Of a DNA stretch of 64,000 bases, positions 1 to 11,300 are shown in pieces. The stretch lies in contig OZ017749.1 of the NCBI GenBank assembly GCA_963969365.1, forward strand, positions 1,612,001 through 1,676,000, written 5' to 3'. The first letter of the stretch is position 1, and each line of letters opens with the position of its first letter. The notes beneath the pieces are model-generated. The model was not told where the DNA came from. It did not search any database and saw only the letters and a program-made list of their open reading frames with translations. The position numbers and the translations under genes are program-made. Source of the stretch: Asterochloris sp. CNOR1 (lineage: Eukaryota > Chlorophyta > Trebouxiophyceae > Trebouxiales > Trebouxiaceae).

Positions 1-385
1 TGCAGGCATCAGCCCGATCTCTGCTAGGCAGGAAGAGGGATGCACCTAACGGCACAGCCTGCGGTGTACCTGTGAGAAGGTGCTCAGCGCGGCTCCTTTA
101 CCAAGTTCGACAGGCGATGGCGCTCAATGCAGCAGGCCCTTTGGAAAGGGTGCAGAGCAGTGAAAGCCTGCCCAAGAGGAGATGCGCTGCAATCCGCAAG
201 ATGAGTGCCCAGATGTTGGCTAGTAGCTCTAATTTGAGGTATTAAATTAGGGCATCCTGCATGTGGTGCACTTCACTTTTGTTTGGCAAACAGGGGCCAA
301 GGAGGTAGGGGCACGCATCAAATCAACTCATGAGCGCAGCAGCCAAAGCTGTAGTTGCATGAGCTCAGCATGCGGCTGTCATGGC
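1..385. other. Region downstream of the F-box gene, no gene seen
   Basis: This stretch lies beyond the stop codon of the minus-strand F-box gene. It probably holds its 3' UTR and intergenic DNA. I see no coding exon with recognisable family features and no RNA gene. Confidence 0.5.
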
Positions 386-3300
386 TCATTCGAAGTCATA
401 CACTGCGCCCAGCGGGGCGAGCAGCCCAGGCAAGGGGACGCCTTCATCGTCTGAGCTACTGTCCTGGTCCCATTCAGGCACATGCTCCTGAAAAAAGTCA
501 TTGTCGTCTGAATCTCCTATTACATCCTCGTCATCTGAATTGGCCTGATGGCCTACGGCATCAAGAACCAGCCTGCCCATCTCAGAGGCCAGCAGCAGGC
601 CTCCCCTCTCCCTCAGCGGGTCGCGTGATACCACCAGGAGCTCAATCTGCTCCTGGCAATTGATGCGTTGAGCTATGGGGGCAGAGGTGGTGGCAAGCCC
701 AGGCTTGCAGCTGCCTGTTGCAGGCTGCAGGGCCCTGGGCAGGTGATTGTAAAGGGGGACCCCATTGACTCTGACATGGGCCAGACAGATGTAAAACCGC
801 TCATCTGCTGCTTGCCGTTGGACTTTGCCAATGAGCTCAACCTGCATGGGTTGAAAGGTGGGGCACTCGTCATGTCAAGCCTTTGGTGATTGATCATGCA
901 GCACTGCAGCGGAGGCTTTCAGGCAGCTTGCATGCCCCGTAGAACATGCAGAAATCTGCCACGACCTGGGCACACAATCAGGGGTCCGGTGTGCAGGACG
1001 TGCAACTGTGCAGACCTGAAGGTGTCCGCCCACACACAGCACGCCGGGGTTAAGCTGGAAGGTCTGCAGCCCATCGTGGGGCCTCATCTCAAACTCCTGG
1101 GTGACCCAGCGGCGCGCCGGGCCCGCATCAGGGGACGGGCTCCTGCATGACCCCTGCCCCTCAGAGCAGGTGCCAAGGGCCGACCAGGCAGCCTGGCGCC
1201 ACCCCGCATCCACAGCAGCAGCCGCCTGCTCGCAAGCCACGATGCTGGCAGCCGGCAGCGGCTGTCCCTGGGACTCAAAGCATGGCACCCCACCAAAGGT
1301 GAAGCGTACTCGCTGGCTTGAGTACACGGGGTCCCCCTGCAGTGTGTGCATCAGTTGCTGAGAGGCTACCGATCCTTCCACAATCAGAGATGACTCAGCA
1401 AAGCGCAACTTGCACAATAGCACCTTTTTCACATCATGCCACCATGACACATGCACGCTGTTCACTCCAGCAGGGATCAAGAATTGGTGTTGCACTGCAG
1501 CGCACTGGTGATCTGATGGGACTGCAATGTCATCTAGGCAGCAGAGTTTCAGCCTGAGCTGCTGCTGACGCAGTGCAGAACCATCCAGGGGATCTGCCAA
1601 GCATGTTGCTGCGCAGTCAACGCCCTCCCTTTGCTTCACTTCTCATCACAGCCTGGTGGCGCTTGAATGTGCTGTGACGGGCACTCTGCCTGCAGCTTGT
1701 GACCGGTGCACTCTGCACAACCTTTCCTGTCACAGCTCAAAGCACCCTGCCAACACACGCAGCTGCTCACCAGCTGGAATTGGGCTCTCAAAGGGCAATG
1801 ATGGGCAGTCAAAGTACAGCCCGTCACACCTTTTGAGACCTCTGCTGTAGCATGGGACTGCAAGTGCATGCACTCACCATAGCATTGTGGGCTCAGAGGG
1901 CACAGACTCTGCCAGTCCTTGTCGCCGACACCAGCTGAGAGCCTCACTGTTTCGCTGAATCAGTGCAGGCTGAGCTGCCTGAAGGCCATGCTGCCACCTC
2001 AAAACACCTCCTCACCAGGCACACAGTGCCACAGTACGGGACTGTCAGCCACCCCACGCTCACCAGCTGAAAGTGAGCTCTGAAGGGGTGGATCTGCACC
2101 TCGCGCACCAGGCACAGCGGGTGGGCCAGCCTGAAAGTGAGGACCTCATTGGCGCTGGCGCTCTCACTGCCTGCGCTGGACCAGTAATTGGGCTGCCAGA
2201 GGCTGCGGCTGCGGGTGGACGGGTTCAGCACGTTGTGCAACGCCTCCTCTGGGTTGTCTGCAGATACTCAGAAAACTCATGTGGGACAGCAATTGGCTGC
2301 AGCTGCACTAGGAGGAGCTGGTACTTTGCACAGCGCCCCAAGCAATAAAATGATGTGGACCGGCCACTCCGGCTGCAGCTGCGAGTGGAGGGCTCAGCAC
2401 CTTGTGCCGCGCATCCTCTGGGGTCGTCTACAAACAAGGACCCCAAACCTTTTCTGGTGGGCAGGCCTTGCAGGGCAGTGGTTGCAAGCTTCTCTGACTC
2501 CCCAGTGACGTGTCACTGAGTGCAAGGTAAGTCAACGACAGGGAATGTTCCTGCCCGGCAGACAAGCTGGGCCCTGGGGCAAGCATGCCATGCTGTGCAT
2601 ACAGCATGCTTGCGTCATGGGACTGTCTGTGCTCTGCCAGACCCCAAGCCCTTTATAAAGTTGGTGTGTTATTGGCGGATGCACCTGTCGAGCTGGCAGA
2701 CAGCGCTTCTGCGATGAGAGACGACTCCTCAGAGGCAGCCCCAAGCCGCCAGGCAAGGTGCTTGTGCCCCAGGCTCTGCAGCTCCTGCTGCGGTGTCCAG
2801 CGCTGTGACTGCACATCAACAGGCACTGCTCCTGGCAGACCAGCCGTTGCAACTTGGCCATTGCTGCCAGCAGGCGACCCTGACGGGGCCTCTGCAGCCC
2901 TGGGAGGCTCATATTCCAGCTCTGACGGGTGCTCTGCCACAGCAGAGCCGCACTGCAATTCCGCAGGCGGCAGTCTGAGTGGAGCTTCCTTCGATCCAGC
3001 CTCCGATGCATGCTCAGCAGCAGCTGCGGGCCCATCACCGGCCAGCAAGTCAGCGAACAACATTCTCTCGGCCGGGGCTGTGCTCTCCTCCCCCTGACTG
3101 GACATGCTGTTCTCTGCGCTGAGGCAGAGCGCCGGCAGACTGGTTGGGTGCTGAGGCTTTGCAATTGCAGCTGGTGCAGGCAGAGTAGTGGGTGTCTGTG
3201 CCTGGGAGCCACATGCTGGCTTTGCTGCCTCATTCCCTGGCTGTGACCAGGCTTGCTGTGGCTGCGATCCGGGTGCCAGGCCAGCTGCTGAGGGCCTGCT

Positions 3301-3847
3301 GCTAAAAGTGACAGGCTGCCAGGTAGCGAACAAAGACTCTAGGGCCTGCAGGAGGCAGCAGACTTTAGGACTCGCTCACAGCCTGGTGCGGAAGGGAGCG
3401 TCAGCTCCGGCTACGGTAGAGGCTGACCTGTGAGTCCACTGCTGCAACAGTGCTAGCAAAGTTGGCGCAGCCCAGGCAGCAGATATGGCGCCAGAGCTCG
3501 TACAAAATGACTGCAGACCAACACAACAAACGTCATTCCTGATGGCAGAGAGCAAGGAGTACGATTCTCATGCCAGCACCACTACCTGTGCCGCGCAGCT
3601 GGCTTGAGACCAGCTCTGCCCGGTGCAGCTGCGCTGGGCCCAGCAATGACAGTATGGCCCCCATAACATCATCCTGCAGCATGTCACTGTTGCTCACGGG
3701 CTTGCCAGCAAGGGCAGAGCCCGGCTTGGATGGGCTGCCAACACCGGACTTCACTTGGCTCACGGGAATCTGCTGTACGGAACAGCTGCTCCTCTGAGCT
3801 GAAGGACCTGTCTCAGGCCAGCCCTGACCGCATTCCAAAGTCACCAT
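386..3847 (-). CDS. F-box protein, plant At4g00755-like, six exons
   Basis: Predicted substrate adaptor of an SCF (SKP1-CUL1-F-box) ubiquitin ligase; its substrate is unknown. My model has exons 3847-3586, 3510-3428, 3345-2685, 2257-2064, 1336-1016 and 841-386. All junctions are GT-AG, phases agree, and the total is 658 residues. The F-box lies near residues 55-115 (DDVMGAILSLL, then LWRHICCL across the first junction). A long low-complexity Ala/Pro-rich insert fills exon 3. The conserved plant module follows: EALSASST, a PEEALHNVL/YWSS segment, FRAHFQL, VYSSQRVRF, then LCVGGHLQ and the terminal VELIGKVQRQ/FYICLAHVRV block. These match, in order, the F-box protein family typified by Arabidopsis At4g00755. 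The C-terminus adds an acidic Asp/Glu/Ser-rich tail. The gene is divergent from MsrA. Introns 3 and 4 contain decayed copies of the edges of exon 4. Confidence 0.88.
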
Positions 3848-3983
3848 ATCTCAGAAAAACGCCTGGATGAAAAGCCTCTGCCCCCTTGCAGCCGGCAAAC
3901 GGCTGAATGGCATCAGCCTACGACTTTGGCTTCTAATTGTCCTCGAAAGTGAAACAGCAACAGCTGCACTGTCCGAGCAGGGA
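3848..3983. promoter_or_regulatory. Shared divergent promoter region (F-box / MsrA)
   Basis: Only 136 bp separate the predicted ATG of the minus-strand F-box gene from the predicted ATG of MsrA. Both 5' UTRs and core promoters must therefore lie here, or transcription must begin inside the opposite gene. No clear TATA box is visible. The assignment rests on gene geometry alone. Confidence 0.5.
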
Positions 3984-5025
3984 ATGCTCCAGTCCAGACT
4001 GCCAACTGTGTTGTCAGCGCACACGTCCATCAGCAGACTTGGTGCCAGAGCTGCACTAGCCAATCGTGACATGGCATCTGCCACTGCGCAGGACCAAACA
4101 GCTACCCTCTCGCTGGGCTGCTTCTGGCATCCAGTGAGTTGCTGCCTTGAAGCCCTGCAATGCATGAATGGCATAGACAACTTTGCTGATTTGCTGTGCA
4201 GGATGCTGTCTTCAGCCAGCTGCCAGGTGTCAAAGCAACTGAAGTGGGGTACACAGGAGGCACATCAGGTGAGCTGTGAGGTCCCTCAGTTTCTGGCAGG
4301 CACGATCAGGGCAGGCTTCACTGGCCATGTCCTCACTTGCTTGCAGAGCAGCCAACATATCAAAGTGTGTGTGGCGGAGATGGGCACACCGAGTCCCTGC
4401 AGCTAACTTATGACCCCTCCAGGCTGTCCTACGACGACATTCTGAAAGTATGAGTGGGCACTGGGTTCTCCTCATGTGTGAAGACATCTGTGCAAGTCCT
4501 GCATGGCTGGCCCTTGTTCATGGCAGCTCCCTTGTGCAGTCGTGCTCTGCATACATGCTTTGAGGAGCTTGGCCCAGATTGCAGCCTGCTGCTGAACTGT
4601 GATGCAGCTGCTGTCTGCCCTGCAGAAGTTCTTTGAGGAGCATGATCCAACTCGCCGCTCCAAGGCTCAGGTGTTTACATGATTTGCACTACACACCTGC
4701 TGAGGCAGGTTGCTACTGAGGTGGCACCTGAAGCGTGAGTGCCCTGACACCTCAGATCTACCTGCAGTACATGTCTGCTGTCTGGGTGCATGACGATGAG
4801 CAGAAACAGGCTGCCAAACAGATGGTGCAAGACCTTGAGCAGCGCTATGGGAAGAAGCTGACAACCAAAATCCAGCCTGCGCAGCACTGGACAGCAGCTG
4901 AAGAGTACCACCAGAAGGTATGCACCCTGATGCAACATCTCTTTTGCCCGTCATCACTCCTGCCAGCTCACGCAAGTTTCCATTGCCACCAGTATGTGGC
5001 AAAGAGTCGGAGAGGGCGCTCGTGA
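3984..5025 (+). CDS. MSRA: Peptide methionine sulfoxide reductase A, six exons
   Basis: Reduces methionine-S-sulfoxide in proteins, repairing oxidative damage. Exons are 3984-4133, 4202-4268, 4347-4447, 4626-4670, 4768-4917 and 4993-5025, giving 181 residues with all phases consistent. The catalytic motif GCFW is present, but followed by HP rather than the usual G. Then come [51 protein letters not shown] and the AEEYHQK block. The first 29 residues before a second in-frame ATG (4071) are Ser/Arg/Ala-rich, so they may be an organelle transit peptide, with the shorter form cytosolic. The C-terminus is short ([10 protein letters not shown]) and has no resolving cysteine. An alternative acceptor 12 nt upstream of exon 5 would stay in frame, and so would retention of the 75-nt last intron. 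Confidence 0.93.
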
Positions 5026-5348
5026 CAAGCCAGGCCACTTGATGCTCATCCAAACATGGATCACTCATTTGATTGGGCCAGCGTTATCTACATGAAGCGC
5101 CATAGCTTGTTGTGTTGATGAGTTGTTCACTCAGGCGTGCAGACCTCATTGGGTGCCCACAGAAATTGCCTCCGGCTCAAAACAAGTAATCAATGTGAGT
5201 CCGAGGACACGAGATAGTGGTGCATGCTTCAAAGAATTCATGACCCACCTTGTTGTCTGATGGCTCAAGTGTGCTTAGCGATTCTTGGTACGTTTGACGT
5301 TTCGCTGGCGTGTTAATGATGCAAGATCTCTCCTTGCCCTCTTAATCA
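5026..5348. other. Intergenic, MsrA 3' region and RS-gene upstream region
   Basis: This stretch is noticeably more AT-rich than the flanking exons and has no convincing exon. It should hold the MsrA 3' UTR and the promoter of the RS-domain gene. Confidence 0.4.
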
Positions 5349-8300
5349 ATGGAGCCACCCCTGCCTCCCCCACCTCCGGCAGATGAGCCAGCTCTGGGAC
5401 CCCCACCCAACCCCCCAGCCCATGGCGAGCAGCAGGTGCATGCCACCGTGGCCTCCAGACCTGGTGCCATCTCTCACACACCTTGTCCAGCAGCTTGCTC
5501 ATCGCTCACACTGAGCAGGCTGAAATACCTGAGCGCTGCACCCTGCAGGTGGAGGACATGGATCTGCAGGCAGGCTTTGGACCTCCGCCCCCTGCGCCAG
5601 ATGAACATCTGAGGGCATATCAAGGGAGCACAGACAATATTGCACCGCCGCCACCCCCACCTGCACCTCCAGGCAAGGACTGAGTCTGAACTGCTTTGTG
5701 CAGTCTGCGTGCATGAAAGCTGCGCTGGTCCCATGTGGCTTCTGCAGCTTTTCAGAAGCCCCTCTGATTCACCGTGCAGGGGTGGGTGAGCATGCGGAGC
5801 AGCCAGACCCTGGCGCTGAGCCACAGCAGGTGACCCTGCAATTTTGCCTCAAGGAGCAGTGTTGGCATGAGGCATCAAACGCCCATCCTCAGGAAACTGC
5901 GGCTGATGCTTACTCTGTCACGGCTTGACAGCCTACTGGGACTGCACTCTGAAGCAGCAGCAATGCAGCAGCACTGGTATGGAGCAGTCCTGCAGGGTTC
6001 TCACGGGCTCCCCTGGCCAGTGCGACATGCCCCTGGGCAGGCTCTGGACCCCCTTGCAGAGGCAAGCAACAAGGCACAGCAGGCTCAAAGGTTGCAGTGG
6101 GACAGAGGCAGCCAAGCAATGCCACGCCCAAGTCAGTGTCACACACACGCAGCAAGACATGACTGTGCCAGCATTCTTGTCTTGGCCCGCAGGATGGTGG
6201 GATTTCCTCCGAGGACTTCAGCATGATGTCGGCTGAGCAGCAGGCCGCCTACATGCAACAGTGGGAGCAGCAGCAGAGGCAGTGGGAGGAGTGGCACCAG
6301 TGGCAGCAGTACTATGGCCAGCAGGCGGGGTACAGACAGGATCAGCAGGCGCGCTATGGGCACGAACAGCAAGGGTATGGGCAGGAGCAGTCAGCTGGCC
6401 TTGACTGGCAGCAGCAGCAGGCCTTTGCTCAGCAGGCCTCTTCCCAAGAGGCCTGGAGTCAGCAGCCGCCAGGACAGTACCCTCCAGGGCAGGATGGGGT
6501 TCAGGTCTGCACCTGCACATCTGCAGCCATTCCCGAGAGAGCGCCACTGTCGACGTTTTATGGGGAATCAGTCCCAGTGCTGGCTGTTGTCTTGCCTGCT
6601 CTTATTCAGTGCTTCCACATGTCACCTCCTGCGCTGCAGTGGGGCCACCATCAGCACCAGTATGGGGCACCAGGAGGTCACCAGCAGCCGCAGTACCAAG
6701 CTCATCCTTCAGGGCCCCACCAGCAGGTCAGAGCCTGCCCTCAAGCACACCACCAAGTACAGTGTAAGGTGCAGCTCCAATCAACAAGCTGGCTGCCTTG
6801 CAGCCTTTTCCACCGGCCCAGCCTCCAGCTTATGCGCCTCCAAGCAGTGGGGACAAGCAACCTTTCACTCTCTCTCCGCACAGCGTCCGGCCCACTGGGG
6901 ACATCTTCAGTGAGTCTCCACCCCTTGCGTGACTGCCACGACATGCGCTAACGGTTCCAATCAAATGTGGCCACCTGCCACGCATGTCTGGATGCTGCCA
7001 CGCTGCCTTGGCCTGCAGACAGTCGTGCAGTGCGTTGGATGGCAGCTGGTTGGCTCAGCATACTGTTCCATGCCCTGCCTAAATGTCAGCAGAGAAGAGG
7101 TGCATCCAGCCTGTGTGCTCTGTGCGGGGCTGCATTTCAGGCATGGCAGGTACTTGCAGTGACCCTAAACCCCAGTACCGGGCACAAAACGCTTCCTTTC
7201 CTGGCATACGGAAGCGCCTCTCCTCACTGCAGCATGTGCAACAACTCCTGTAAGCCGTGATCCACCCATGCATGCTGTGCAGGGCTGGATGCAGGGCGTG
7301 TGCCGGCATTCCCTGCCCCCTCTGCACCTGCAGCGCGCAAGACCGCTGTGCCAGACTGGGTGCGCCAGGAGCTATTGAAGCGGCGGGTGCAGAGTGAGCG
7401 GGCTGCAGCAGGTGAGCCCCCACTGCATGTCAGCAGCCCTGTGCTGGGCAGCTCCATGCCTTGTGGGTGGCCCTTCAGGCGTCCCTCGTGTGCACAGTGG
7501 CTGTGATAGGTTACCAGCAGCATATGGGCTGCAAGCTTGCGTCTCCCTGTTCAAGCCTGCGTGCAGTGTGCAGTCAGGACCCGTTCTGGAAGCAGCACAT
7601 AACGCTGGTGAACAAACAGAGCTAGTGCAATACACGCTCCTGTGCCACTTGGCTGTACAGCAGCAAAGAAAGGGGACAGTGACTCAGATGAGGACGATGC
7701 TGGTGATAGATCAGCTCGTAGGTTGACTGAGACGGGCAGCGGCTCAAGGTGAGAAGCACGCGGTGTCAGCACCTGCTGTGACAGGGTCCTGCCGTAACCC
7801 AGATGCCTGCTGCCTCGTTGCGTCCCACTGAGTCTTGTGCTAGCCCATGTTCCGAAAGTATGTGTGCCCTGGGCTTGCAGAGCACAAAATGCTTGCTGAG
7901 CGCTGCTGCTGGGCCATGCTCCAGACGGGAACACACTGTTCAATGGGCCAGGCGCTGGTCCTGCAGGCAAGCCGTGCCCAGACGTGAGCTTGCTGCCTGC
8001 AGGTGGGGGGATCTGCATGAGGTGCCAAAGAAGAAGGGTGCCAGGCAGCGGAGCGGCGGCCCAAGCAAGGAGGCAGCTGCCTCAGAGGTCAGACCATGGG
8101 CAGATGCCCACGCTGTGACCAGCTGCGCCAGCTGCCTCCCATGTGGCTCAGGCCTGCCTGCTGCTGCAGGAGCCTGATGCACAAAAGCAGCCGCGTATGG
8201 CAGCATTGATGAAGAAGAATCTGACTGGCATTCTCATTGATGTCACAGACTCCCTCTTCAGTGAGTCGTGCACTGCACGCTTGGCACAGGATGGCGCAAT

Positions 8301-11300
8301 GGGCTCTTTGCTGTGAAATGCCACCATGGCGCTCTGTCCTCCGCAAGTCGTGGGTAGCAGCGTGACACGGCTGTCTTCATGTACATGCTGCAGGCCACGT
8401 GCTGTGACTCTCACTGTGCAGCTCAGCGTTGACGTCTGCTGATGTGGCTGCTCTAAGCATCTGCGGAGGCGCAGTACTGACATGTGCTGGCATGCTCGCT
8501 CTGCATCTGCCAAGAAACCAGCTTAATCACCTAACAGAGCGCCAAGAAGTGGTTGCCAGCCTGTCTCAAGAGCCGGAGAATGGCTGCAGGCAAGCTCGCT
8601 GACCAAGTCGTCTCAAGCAGCAAGGCTGTGGAAGTAGCTGCCATCACAGGTGGAATCGGCAGTGCCGCCGCAAAAGCAGGCGAGCACCTCCCCATCATTG
8701 CCTGTGGCCGCCTCAGCGACTTGCTGCTGATGTCCACGCTCAATGATGCTCGATAGCAGTGTGCTCAATGCAACTCTATGCTGGACCTATGCTGACAGCA
8801 GCCCCTGTGGTGCAGAGGCTGGTGAGCTCAAGGCCTCTGCAAGCCTGGCAGAGCCGCTGTGGTGCAATGCCTGTATTCAGTCAGGGCTGCCTTAGAGCTC
8901 TTGCCTGACTTGGTGCCAGACAGGTCTCCACAAAACTATACACATCTGTCAGCTGCCCTGACAAGACGTGTTGTGCTGTGCTGCAGAGGCTGGTAATGGC
9001 ACTGACACCTTAGAAAGCGATGAGGGGGACAGCAGCGACAGCGGATCTGGAGGCGACCTGCTGGGGCTGGGGTATGCTGATGAGTCAGATGATGAAGTAG
9101 GCAGCGAGGAAGCCCACAAGCGGCAGGTGGGCTGCAGCACAGGCTATGCAGAGCTCATGTGACTGGCTGCTGCATTGGGGACTGAAGCAAAAGCCAGGAG
9201 CAGACAGTGCACTGCCAGACATGTGTGCAGGCTCTGACTTGCTGGCTGCTGCATCAAGGTTTGTGGCAGGAAGCGAGGACTCCCGCTTTCGGCAGGTGCC
9301 CTGCAGCACATGTGATGCTGCCGGCAATTGGGTTCCAAAGACAGCTTTGATCTTGTGTGATACCTGCCTGAGCTGCCTGGATGTGGTGCCGCATGTAGCT
9401 GCCTGACATGCTGGCTAGGTGCCTTCAGGAGCAGAAGTGTCATGCCTCTGGGTGGTCTGTCTTGCCCTGAGAGCTGCGTTGGACACCAAGCTTCTTCTTG
9501 AGCCCTTGTGGCCAGTTGCACTGCAGGAGGCCAAGCAGGCACAGCGGCAGCTCAAGGCGCAGCGTAGGGCAATGCGGCAGCAGGCGCAGCAGGCTGCAGC
9601 AGAGGCTCAAACTGCGCAGGCAGCCAAGGCTGCAGCCACTGCTGCTGCTGCAGCCAGTGGCCCTGCGACAGGCAAGGGGCCATCAAGGCAAAGCCATCCT
9701 GAGAGCCAGGTGCGCCCTGAAGTGAGCAGGACCCATGTCAGGACACCTTCCATGTTCTGCCTGCATGCGACATTCAGCCAACAGCAGCACTACAGAGTGG
9801 GTTTACAGGTCTTCTGGGGGTTACCACTGGGGAGCAGTGAGGCCAGGCTGCACTTGAAACTGTCTGGAGGAGGATCCCTGCTGTCTTGCGGGCATCCCTG
9901 GACAGCAACAATGTTTGATCGTACTGTCTGGCTCTGCTGCCTGAAGCCTCAACACAAGTATCGTGCTCCAGCTTATGTGACCTGGTCGACATATGCTCAG
10001 CATTGCTCCTGCCCTCTTGCTGCAGATATCAGATCACTACACGCAGGAGCATGATGGGTATGATGTTGGCCAGCCATTGGACCCAGACAGCACTGGCAGT
10101 TTGAGAATGGCTGATACTGCACAGATGGGGCTGCAGCCTCCTGCGTTCAACAAGGGAGATAGGTGACCCTCATTTGCAGCCCATCCCAAGCATATAAAGC
10201 CAACTGGCTGCCTTGCGGGATGCCGACATGCATACACCGCCGGGTCTGCCCAGAAGGGGCTGCAGTGTCCTGCGCTCGGCAATGACCATCGATGAGCCAT
10301 GTTTTGTCACCCAGCTCAGCCCACCATCACAGCTGGCTGCCCTGCTAGATGCCAGCTTAGCACCATGCCTCCTGGGTGCCACAGGGGTATCTTGCAGCTG
10401 CCTCCTGCATCGCCGGTGTGCGCCTGTTGCCACAGGCACAATTCATGTGATGTCTAATGGCACTCCTCACATCGAGCCTTGCTGGGTGGCCTAGCCAGGC
10501 ACCCGGGGAGAACTGGAAGAGGCTCACAGAGCCCTCTCTGCCTGCAGTGGACTGCTGTTTGTGCGCCATAGCAGGCACCAGGGGCAGCTGTGACCCATCA
10601 GGCAGCGTGCACGCTGGGTGCTTGCGCCTCTGCCAGTGCCAGGCTTGCTGTCAGTGTGCTGCTCCATTGCCCACTGCGCGAAAGCAGAGCTCTGAGCTCC
10701 CTGCCTTGCTGTGCTAGAGTGTGATGGCAACAGGCCTGCCGCATGCATCCCAGTCTGTTCTGCGGGAGTGCAGCATGTACACCAATGTCCCCGCCCTCAA
10801 GTCTGCAAGATGCCCTGCTCTGCAGGGTCTGGCATCATGACCATGAAAGCCAGCAGGCTGACTGCAGCTCTGATGCCAGGGGCGCTGCACACCCCACTGC
10901 TGCCCACCAGCAGCATTTCTGGACCTCGACCTTGCGCCCACTGCTGTGCAGGGTGTGGTACCTGGAACGCAATGGTAGCAGGACTGCTGCAAGGGTGCTC
11001 GCTGTGGATGTCAGTGTGGATCCCCCGTCCTATGCGGTGCATCTTGAGCATTCTGGCAACACCAGGTGAGGTCAGCAGCAGCGGAGTCGGCTGCTGCAGG
11101 GCTGCTGCTGTAAGGCTGCTGCTGCAGTGACCTTCTCAAATGCTGCCACCGTCGTGCCCTGCATGGTGTCCAGAGTCTGGTGCTGGTAAGGGTGCACACC
11201 AGGGCTTTGCTTGGTGAGCAGCAGATTCTCTGCAGTCCTGCATGTTTGACTAAACTAAGCCCTGCCTGACAACAGAAAGGGCTCTTCAAATCCTACAGAG

